Positions 58,649 to 64,000 of a stretch of DNA of 64,000 bases are shown piece after piece; within the stretch, counting starts at the first letter, position 1; every line of letters starts with the position of its first letter. Under the pieces are notes generated by a model. That model saw nothing but the letters and a program-made list of their open reading frames with translations, had not been told where the DNA came from and did not search any database. The translations under genes and the position numbers were made by a program. The stretch comes from Solirubrobacteraceae bacterium (GTDB taxonomy: Bacteria; Actinomycetota; Thermoleophilia; Solirubrobacterales; Solirubrobacteraceae): NCBI GenBank assembly GCA_017882445.1, contig JADGPK010000007.1:25481-89480 (forward strand), in the 5' to 3' direction.

Positions 58649-59407
58649 CTAGCTCATGCTCACGTAGCCGGTCGCTTCACCCGGGCTGCGCACGTTGGCG
58701 GCGACCTTGTTTTCGTAGTTGCCCTCGACCGTCGCGATCTGCCCGTTTGCCAGCACACCCCGCACGACGCCGACGTGCTCGCCGCCGAAGACGATCAGGT
58801 CGCCGGGTTTGGGCAACACCCCCGGTCCGTTCGGCACGGCACGGCCGGTGCTCTGCGCCCACGACCAGATCTCAGAGACCGAGCCGAGCCCCTGTCCCTG
58901 TGGGCCGAGCGGCTCGCCCGCCTGGTTGGCCGCCCAGGAGGCGAAGTAGGCGCACCACGGTGCACCTGGGATCGCCCCGGCTGTCGCGCCGCGGTACTGG
59001 GCGATGGCCGGCGATTCGTTGGAGCCGGGAGGCTGCTCGCTCTGGCCGAGCTGGCTTTCGGCGACCGCGGCGATCCGTGCGCCCGGTCCTTCGCTGGATC
59101 CGAACGGGGAGGCGCCGGCGACGCCTCCGAGGCCCTGCGACGGATAGGAGTAGCCGAGCCCGGTGGTGGGGGCGAGCATCGACGCGCTCGATCCCGCGAG
59201 CGTGCCGGCAACGGAGGTCGGCGTCTGAGATGCGCTGACGCCCGCCTGCCTGAGCGCGGCGGCGAACGGCGATTGGCCGCTCGCGGCGACGGCGCCCGGG
59301 GCTTCGGTCCCCCCCGTCACGGCGGCCCTGGAGCTGAGGAGGGTGGCGGGATCGATGATCGCCTGGCGGATCGCGCTGACCCGCTCAAGCGTTGACTCGA
59401 TCGACAT
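58649..59407 (-). CDS. CHAP-domain peptidoglycan hydrolase in the flagellar region
   Basis: 252 residues. The C-terminal CHAP (about 110-250) has APWCAYFASW with the catalytic Cys, GEHVGVVRG with the His and TVEGNYENKV with the Asn/Glu partner. The N-terminal 105 residues (MSIESTLERVSAIRQAI ... Ser/Gly/Ala-rich) have no signal peptide and a short coiled-coil start, like secreted flagellar proteins. It could be exported by the flagellar type III apparatus and cut peptidoglycan for rod passage, a job usually done by FlgJ. This is inferred from its neighbours. Confidence 0.85.
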   Translation of the reverse strand: MSIESTLERVSAIRQAIIDPATLLSSRAAVTGGTEAPGAVAASGQSPFAAALRQAGVSASQTPTSVAGTLAGSSASMLAPTTGLGYSYPSQGLGGVAGASPFGSSEGPGARIAAVAESQLGQSEQPPGSNESPAIAQYRGATAGAIPGAPWCAYFASWAANQAGEPLGPQGQGLGSVSEIWSWAQSTGRAVPNGPGVLPKPGDLIVFGGEHVGVVRGVLANGQIATVEGNYENKVAANVRSPGEATGYVSMS

Positions 59408-59455
59408 CGCCCGGGTAATCGGCAGCGAGCCCCGCCGATTGAGCCCTGAGATACA

Positions 59456-59485
59456 GGAAACGGACGGCCGTCGCCGTCCGTTTCC
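59456..59485 (-). terminator. Hairpin after flagellin, probable terminator
   Basis: A perfect 13-bp stem with a 4-nt loop (arms GGAAACGGACGGC and its complement), flanked by AAA/TTT. It lies about 170 nt beyond the flagellin stop and 49 nt before the CHAP gene start. Confidence 0.55.
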
Positions 59486-59572
59486 ACCACCGTTCCCTCG
59501 ATGAAGCGGCGGTATATGGCTTCCGCCGGTCTTTCTTGACCGCCCGAAGCGTTGTTACCCGTCCGTCGCGGC

Positions 59573-59593
59573 GACCGATCGAAGATCGGTCAG
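59573..59593 (+). repeat. DRSxxGQ palindromic element, intergenic copy
   Basis: GACCGATC-GAA-GATCGGTC followed by AG, the same 21-bp element as in flhF and lhr but outside any gene and in opposite orientation to flagellin. It lies about 65 nt past the flagellin stop. Confidence 0.65.
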
Positions 59594-59614
59594 CGAACGG
59601 ATGGGCTTCGCTGC

Positions 59615-59643
59615 AGCGGTGGCGTCCTCTAGCCGCCACCGCT
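59615..59643. repeat. Inverted repeat just downstream of flagellin
   Basis: 10-bp arms (AGCGGTGGCG and its complement) with a 9-nt loop start 15 nt after the flagellin stop. No T-tract follows, so it may stabilise the mRNA 3' end rather than terminate. Confidence 0.5.
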
Positions 59644-59657
59644 GAGGAAGTTGGGAA

Positions 59658-60443
59658 TTACTGCAGGAGCTTCAGGACCGCGTCCGGCAGGTGGTTGGCC
59701 TGCGCGAGGATGGCAACACCGGCCTGCTGGAGAACCTGCTCCTTGGTGAAGTTGGTCATTTCCGCGGCCATGTTCACGTCGACGACGCCACTGACAGCCG
59801 ACTGGAGGTTCTGGCTGTAGACTTCCAGGTTCGCCTCGGTGTACTGGATGCGGTTCTGCACCGAGCCGAATTCGCCGGCCGCCGTGGTGACTTTGCCCAG
59901 CGCTTCGTCGATGCTTTTGATTTCTTTGAGTTCGACGCCTTCGGTCGCTTTTTCCAGCTGGAGGGTTTTCACGGCGATCACTTCTTCGTCGTTGGCGCCC
60001 ACCTGGAAGGAGATCGTCGCTTCTTCGGACAGCAGCGCCACGCCGTTGAACTTCGTCGTTTGCCCGACGCGCTGGATCTCTTCTTTGAGCTGCGTGGCCT
60101 CGGCTTCGATCGCTTCCTGGTCCGTTTTGGAGGTCGTGCCGTTGGCGTACTGCACCGCCAGCGAGCGGACGCGCTGGAGCATCTGCACGACGTCGTTGAG
60201 CGAACCCTGGGCCGTCTGCGCGAGCGAGACGGCGTCCTGGCTGTTCTGGGTGGCCTGGTTGAGGCCGTTGACCTGCGCCTGCAGCCGCGAGCTGATGGCG
60301 TAGCCGGCGGTGTCGTCGGCGGCCGAGTTGATGCGAAGACCCGAGGACAGACGCTGCATCGCGGTCGCAAGGCTGTTCTCGGTCTGGTTCAGGTTCCTGC
60401 TGGCGTTCAACGCCTCCAGGTTGGTGTTCACTGTTAGGGCCAT
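59658..60443 (-). CDS. fliC: Flagellin
   Basis: 261 residues. D0/D1 N-terminal helix: MALTVNTNLEALNASRNLNQTENSLATAMQRLSSGLRINSAADDTAGYAISSRL; the C-terminal helix ends SQNLQSAVSGVVDVNMAAEMTNFTKEQVLQQAGVAILAQANHLPDAVLKLLQ. The surface D2/D3 region is very short (about 150-190), so the filament should be thin-surfaced. GGAGAT 8 nt upstream is a good ribosome-binding site. Two hairpins follow the stop. It is the filament protein, exported by the flagellar apparatus. Confidence 0.96.
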   Translation of the reverse strand: MALTVNTNLEALNASRNLNQTENSLATAMQRLSSGLRINSAADDTAGYAISSRLQAQVNGLNQATQNSQDAVSLAQTAQGSLNDVVQMLQRVRSLAVQYANGTTSKTDQEAIEAEATQLKEEIQRVGQTTKFNGVALLSEEATISFQVGANDEEVIAVKTLQLEKATEGVELKEIKSIDEALGKVTTAAGEFGSVQNRIQYTEANLEVYSQNLQSAVSGVVDVNMAAEMTNFTKEQVLQQAGVAILAQANHLPDAVLKLLQ

Positions 60444-60605
60444 GCGTTCATCTCCTTGATGACGGTGTGGTGATGGGTCCCGAGCCGACTCCTGTCGACT
60501 CACGCCGTTTATCGTCAGCGCGCCGGGGAACTTGAGGGGAGTTCTCTGTTCTCAGCCTGATTCCCCCTGCGTGCACGATCTCCTGCACGCGAGCGAGCGC
60601 TCCGC

Positions 60606-60830
60606 TCAGGCACGCACGTCGATGTGGGGATGGGCCCCGTCGCCATCGCCGCGCGAGGGCTCCTCGCCGCCGTCCGATCTGCGACCGGCCTGCTCGCGGC
60701 GCTCTCGCTCCTGGGGATCCCTGGACGGGCGGTCGCGCTCGCGCGAGATCCGCTCCAGGCGCTCGACGGGCAGTGCTTGAACCCGCGGGAGCGCCGGCGG
60801 GCCGGGCGCGATGGGATGGATCGGGTCCAT
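60606..60830 (-). CDS. Small Arg/Pro-rich protein in the flagellar cluster
   Basis: 74 residues: a Pro-rich N-terminus (DPIHPIAPGPPALPRV), an Arg/Glu-rich charged middle, and an end reading GDGAHPHIDVRA. It starts 14 nt after the stop of the upstream membrane protein, with no clear ribosome-binding site. Similar short proteins with an HIDV-type end are seen in actinobacterial flagellar clusters as I recall, but no function is known. It could be a chance frame. Confidence 0.5.
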   Translation of the reverse strand: MDPIHPIAPGPPALPRVQALPVERLERISRERDRPSRDPQERERREQAGRRSDGGEEPSRGDGDGAHPHIDVRA

Positions 60831-60844
60831 GGCCGGATCTCAGC

Positions 60845-61369
60845 CTAGGAGGCCGCCCTCGCCTTGGCACGGTCGCCCGCAGAGAAGCCCGCGCCGGCGG
60901 GTTCGCGTTGGGCACGGGCGGCCTGCGCCGCCATCAGCAACTGCTGCTCGCGGCCCTTGATCTCGAGCATCACCAGACGGCGCCAGGCGAAGACGGCACC
61001 CGCCCACGCGACCACGTAGCAGACGATGCCGGCCAGGAGCGCCCGCAGCCCGGCGTCCACGGGCGTGGCCGTCGGCAGCGACAGGTAGCCCCCGAGCAGG
61101 AAGCCGCCGAGCCCGCCCCACCCCTTCGCTCGCCCGACCGCGCGGGCGGCGCGCGGATGGGCGGCGACGCTCGGGGCGCCCGCCTCGGCCGTGGCGGCGG
61201 GCTCCTTGGCGCCCTTCTTCGCCTTCTTCCCCTTCTTCCCCGCGCCCTCTGCCTGCTCGGGCTTCTCGTCCTCGGGCACGACCTTCAGGTCGGGTGCCTT
61301 GACCGGGTCCGCCGGCGCCTTTGCCGCGTCGGCGGGCTCTTCCACGATGGTGTCTGGCGCCGTCGCCAT
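60845..61369 (-). CDS. Flagellar-cluster membrane protein of unknown function
   Basis: 174 residues from ATG 61369, with GAGG 5 nt upstream; ATG 61387 overlaps the pilZ gene instead. The N-terminal 90 residues are Lys/Glu/Ala/Pro-rich and disordered (EGAGKKGKKAKKGAKEPA). Two membrane segments follow (about 102-118 and 128-150) with a Gly-rich first segment. The end is basic with AQAARAQREPAGAG. No domain recognised. It lies 8 nt after the pilZ stop, so it belongs to the flhA-flhF-pilZ unit. Confidence 0.7.
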   Translation of the reverse strand: MATAPDTIVEEPADAAKAPADPVKAPDLKVVPEDEKPEQAEGAGKKGKKAKKGAKEPAATAEAGAPSVAAHPRAARAVGRAKGWGGLGGFLLGGYLSLPTATPVDAGLRALLAGIVCYVVAWAGAVFAWRRLVMLEIKGREQQLLMAAQAARAQREPAGAGFSAGDRAKARAAS

Positions 61370-61376
61370 CTGCGCC

Positions 61377-62042
61377 TCAGCCGCCATAGCCGTCGTCGAC
61401 CTCCAGGGAGCGGCGCCGCTCGATGCGCTGGCACTCGAATATGAAACGGATGAGCCGCCGCCTGTCGAGGTCGCTGATCGCCTCGAAGGCGACCGCGCGG
61501 CGCCCACCGGAATCGATCCGCACGACCCTGCCGCTGCCCGCGACCGGTGGCTCGCCCTGTGTGAGCGTCAGCCGGAAGCGGACCTGCTCGCCGGCCTCCA
61601 GCGTGTCGGGCCCGGCAAGCAGCAACCCGCCGCCGCTGATGTCGACCGTGTAGCTCTGGATATCGAGCTGATCGAGCCCGGAATACACGAGCGCCGGACG
61701 GGCGGAGCGGATTCGCACGTACTCGCGTTCCTGGGACACCTCGATCGCGCACGGGTCCTCGACGCGCAGCAGGTCGGGCTCTGCTGGATTCTCAGCGATG
61801 ACGCTGCCGCGCAGGCGCACGCGCCCGTGCGGGCCGGAGTATTCGAGCACCATGGCATCGAGATCCTCCGCTGAGAACGGCTTGGTGGGGACCATGATCG
61901 CGACCATGAGGGTGCGCGGCCCGCAGGCGGTGACCCTGGCCGGGATCCTTGCGCCGGAGGCGGTGCTGAGGGTCACGGTCTGCGAGCGGCCGGGCAGGGT
62001 GATCGGCCCCGACGCCTCGCTCTTTCCCCGCCGCAGCCTCAT
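61377..62042 (-). CDS. PilZ-domain protein, YcgR-like c-di-GMP receptor
   Basis: 221 residues. An N-terminal YcgR-type barrel (about 15-95) precedes PilZ. The c-di-GMP motifs are complete: REYVR (RxxxR) in QEREYVRIRSARPALV and DISGGG (DxSxxG) about 30 residues later. It should bind c-di-GMP and brake or steer the flagellum. The ATG overlaps the flhF stop by 4 nt (ATGA), so its synthesis is tied to FlhF. Such a close link between c-di-GMP sensing and FlhF is notable but not unique. Confidence 0.88.
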   Translation of the reverse strand: MRLRRGKSEASGPITLPGRSQTVTLSTASGARIPARVTACGPRTLMVAIMVPTKPFSAEDLDAMVLEYSGPHGRVRLRGSVIAENPAEPDLLRVEDPCAIEVSQEREYVRIRSARPALVYSGLDQLDIQSYTVDISGGGLLLAGPDTLEAGEQVRFRLTLTQGEPPVAGSGRVVRIDSGGRRAVAFEAISDLDRRRLIRFIFECQRIERRRSLEVDDGYGG

Positions 62043-63460
62043 GGCAGCAGTTTCGCGGCCAGCCCAGTCGGATCCGTGCGGCTCAGTCGCCACCCGCCCG
62101 AGCGGGCGCGATCGAGCAGGAACTCCGGCGCGAGACCGAACGTGCAGGCAACCTCGACCGCGACGCCGATCTGATCGGTCTCCTCGGCGTGCGTCACCGC
62201 CAGCGCGTTCGCGCCGAGCGGGCTCAGCGCCGTCAGCAGCTGCGCGGCCGCCGTCGCGCCCAAGGTGGCCGGGAGCGCCACCACCACCCGCTCGGGCTCG
62301 AGCTCGACGAGCAGGCGCGCCAGCTCGCGGATGCTCGCCCGGTCGACGGGCGACAGCTGCGGGGTGTCGATCACCGCCAGGCCGCCCGTCCTTGCCGCCC
62401 GCAGCGCCCGCAGCGCCCGCGGGGCGTTTGCGGGCGTGGGCTTCATGATCTGCGGGCTGAGGATCATCTGCAGCTCGCCGCGCTCGGAGCCGCGCGTGAG
62501 GGTCGCGAAGCGCGCGGGCAGCGTGCTGCTCGTGCGATAGGCCGCAAGCAGGGTCGCGCAGCAGGTCGTCTTGCCGGCACCGCCCGCGCCGATCACGACG
62601 ATCGCTGCGCCGCTCGCGGGCAGCGGCGGGGCGACAGGAATGCACTGCGCGAGCGTCACGCGCACCGCCTGGGCGAGTCCCGAGCGCGGCGCGAGCGCCA
62701 GCGTGTGGGCTGTGGCTCGGTCGATCAGCTCCCGCGTGAGCTCCTCGCTGATCCCCACGCCGCGCAAGGTCTTCTCCACGCCGGCGCGCGCGCGCGTGTG
62801 CTGGCCGATCTTCGATCGGTCCGGCGCCACCCTGCGGCGCTCGGGCGCGGGCGCTCGCGGCGCGGGCGCGTACGGCGCGGGCGCGTACGGCACGGGCGCG
62901 TACGGCACGGGCGCGTACTCCGCCTCAGAGCGCGCGCGCAGGCCGGGAGGCGGCAGATCCCTCGGGATCAGCTCCTGGAAGTCGGCGCCAGGGGCCGGCG
63001 GCTCACGCCGGTGCTCGGGGATCGGCGTGAGCTGGCCGACCTTCGATCGGTCGGCCCGTGCCAGCGCGGCCAGATGGGCGGTCACGTAGGCGCTCCCATA
63101 GGCGGGCGGGCTCGCTGGCTCGCGCGTGTAGAACGGGGAGAGCGCCGGCGCAGGCGCCGGCGCGGGCGGTGCGACGGGCGCAGGCGGTTCGCCGGCCGCC
63201 GGACGCCGCTCGGGGGGCGGCTGAATCGCCGCGGCCGACTGGGTCGGCTCGGCGCTGTGGTCTTCGTCGTAGACGTCGATGCGCGGACCGCCGGGCATCG
63301 CCTCGATCTCCACGAACGGGTGCTGGAAGAACCCGAGGATCCCGCCCGTGAGACCGTCGCGCCTGCGCACGATGATCGCCTCGGGGCCGAGCTCCGCCTG
63401 GATCCGGGGGATCAGCTCATCGACCGCGCGCCCGCGGTAGGTGCGGGTCGGGGTGCTCAT
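62039..63460 (-). CDS. flhF: FlhF, SRP-like GTPase for flagellar placement
   Basis: 473 residues. An N-terminal part starts like FlhF (TYRGRAVDELIPRIQAELGPEAIIV) and is followed by a long Pro/Ala-rich linker (about 70-230), then the N and G domains. The P-loop is GAGGAGKTT, and DTPQLSP stands where other FlhF have DTAGR. The linker has four tandem Tyr-Ala-Pro-Xaa-Pro units and two DRSKxGQ peptides (Asp137 and Asp214). FlhF sets flagellum number and site, working with FlhG. It overlaps flhA by 4 nt and pilZ by 4 nt. Confidence 0.9.
   Translation of the reverse strand: MSTPTRTYRGRAVDELIPRIQAELGPEAIIVRRRDGLTGGILGFFQHPFVEIEAMPGGPRIDVYDEDHSAEPTQSAAAIQPPPERRPAAGEPPAPVAPPAPAPAPALSPFYTREPASPPAYGSAYVTAHLAALARADRSKVGQLTPIPEHRREPPAPGADFQELIPRDLPPPGLRARSEAEYAPVPYAPVPYAPAPYAPAPRAPAPERRRVAPDRSKIGQHTRARAGVEKTLRGVGISEELTRELIDRATAHTLALAPRSGLAQAVRVTLAQCIPVAPPLPASGAAIVVIGAGGAGKTTCCATLLAAYRTSSTLPARFATLTRGSERGELQMILSPQIMKPTPANAPRALRALRAARTGGLAVIDTPQLSPVDRASIRELARLLVELEPERVVVALPATLGATAAAQLLTALSPLGANALAVTHAEETDQIGVAVEVACTFGLAPEFLLDRARSGGWRLSRTDPTGLAAKLLP
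62801..62821 (-). repeat. DRSxxGQ palindromic element, second flhF copy
   Basis: CCGATC-TTC-GATCGG hairpin core; on the coding strand it reads Asp-Arg-Ser-Lys-Ile-Gly-Gln (Asp214 of FlhF). Confidence 0.65.
62859..62918 (-). repeat. Four 15-bp tandem repeats in the flhF linker
   Basis: Four consecutive copies of GGCRCGGGCGCGTAC, encoding Tyr-Ala-Pro-(Val/Ala)-Pro. The unit is a multiple of 3, so copy number can change without breaking the frame. Confidence 0.85.
63032..63052 (-). repeat. DRSxxGQ palindromic element, first flhF copy
   Basis: CCGACC-TTC-GATCGG core; on the coding strand it reads Asp-Arg-Ser-Lys-Val-Gly-Gln (Asp137 of FlhF), 231 bp from the second copy. Confidence 0.65.
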
Positions 63461-64000
63461 GCGTGGATGACCCCGATCGTTTCGACGTTGATTCCCGGCG
63501 AGATCTCGTTGTAGGAGCAGACCGCGAGGTGGGGTTGGGCCTGGGCGATGAGGCGGCGCAGGTGACGGCGTATGCGCGCCGAGCAGAGCAGAACGGGTCT
63601 CGCTCCGAGTCCCGTGGCGTGCTCGACCTGCGCACGCAGCGCGCTGACAATCGCCTGTGCCCGCGGCGGATCCATGGCCAGGTACTCCCCATCGGTCGTT
63701 TGCGTGATCGAGGTGGAGACCTCCTGCTCGATTGCGGGGTCTAGGGTTATCGCTTGCAGGCGCAACTGCTCGTCCAGGTGGGGAGCCGTGATCGCCCGGC
63801 CCAGGGCCTGGCGAGCGTACTCCGATAGGAGACTTGTGTCTCGTGTTGTTCGCGCCTTGTCGCCGATTGCCTCCACGATGGTGCCGAGATCCCGGATCGG
63901 AACGCCCTCGGAGAGGAGCGATTGCAGCACGCGCTGGATCTCTCCGAGCGACAGCGCATCGGGAACGACCTCCTCGACGACCGCCGCGTTGGTCTCCTTG
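63457..64000 (-). CDS. flhA: Flagellar export gate protein FlhA, C-terminal part (runs off window)
   Basis: About 180 residues of the cytoplasmic domain: KETNAAVVEEVVPDALSLGEIQRVLQSLLSEGVPIRDLGTIVEAIGDKARTTRD, then PALLCSARIRRHLRRLI and an ending VETIGVIHA. This is the region that receives chaperone-substrate complexes in the flagellar type III gate. The membrane half lies beyond the window. The stop overlaps the flhF start by 4 nt. Confidence 0.93.
   Translation of the reverse strand, partial: KETNAAVVEEVVPDALSLGEIQRVLQSLLSEGVPIRDLGTIVEAIGDKARTTRDTSLLSEYARQALGRAITAPHLDEQLRLQAITLDPAIEQEVSTSITQTTDGEYLAMDPPRAQAIVSALRAQVEHATGLGARPVLLCSARIRRHLRRLIAQAQPHLAVCSYNEISPGINVETIGVIHA

Noticed and set aside
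62859..62918. CRISPR-like array
   Set aside because: The 15-bp repeats are contiguous, without spacers, and encode a Pro-rich linker in flhF.

Overview
The window is about 70% GC with dense, short-spaced genes. It looks like a chromosomal segment of a motile, aerobic actinobacterium, most likely of the Thermoleophilia/Solirubrobacterales. The evidence is a fused PafBC-type WYL regulator, an actinobacterial HEXXH metalloprotease (DUF2342), a 7Fe ferredoxin, an actinobacterial CtaD/CtaC/CtaE/CtaG oxidase cluster, a WS/DGAT acyltransferase, a CIRCE-controlled groESL, and flagellar genes. This is an inference from gene content; no rRNA is present to confirm it.

Layout. 1-5.7 kb: a partial glycosyltransferase, a membrane protein and trehalose-phosphatase; two half-size TauE/SafE permeases; TatA; a secreted protein; a PilB/GspE ATPase. 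5.7-11.3 kb: an OB/HD YhaM-like protein, a PAC2 protein, a RecB-type nuclease carrying only the tail of a UvrD helicase, a zinc metalloprotease, and a basic coiled-coil protein. 11.4-11.6 kb: a terminator followed by a dense cluster of nested palindromes in front of mrp. 12.9-17.9 kb: an operon with its own promoter, made of a class II lysyl-tRNA-synthetase-like gene, lysine 5,6-aminomutase alpha and beta, and a KamB-like reactivase. 17.9-25.7 kb: ferredoxin, SDR, amidase, citrate synthase, a WS/DGAT-acyl reductase pair, a tRNA-Ala fragment and a DUF4232 protein. 26-32.4 kb: groESL, a Crp-Nudix-ASCH operon, a secreted protein, a GDPD enzyme and a double TetR regulator. 32.5-44.1 kb: Lhr helicase, rmlA-rmlD-rmlB, a PPOX protein, PafBC and a second YhaM-like protein. 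44.4-52.4 kb: dCTP deaminase, IclR, a lipoprotein, archaeal-type AspRS, a two-RCK channel-like protein and ValRS. 52.7-58.6 kb: the cytochrome c oxidase operon and SCO. 58.6-64 kb: a CHAP hydrolase, flagellin, and the coupled flhA-flhF-pilZ string with two small unknowns.

The strongest lead is the lysS-like/kamD/kamE/kamB operon. The synthetase keeps the class II ATP motifs, but two aromatic residues that define the lysine side-chain pocket are replaced (Tyr by Met, Phe by Asp). It is translationally coupled to an enzyme that moves the terminal amino group of lysine to C5. This suggests a ligase for a shifted-amino lysine isomer. Other leads are the palindrome cluster before mrp, a palindromic element recurring four times (three times in the same reading frame, as a DRSKIGQ-like peptide), the helicase-less UvrD/RecB protein, an ASCH protein with an intact N4-acetylcytidine amidohydrolase triad, and many apparently leaderless gene starts.
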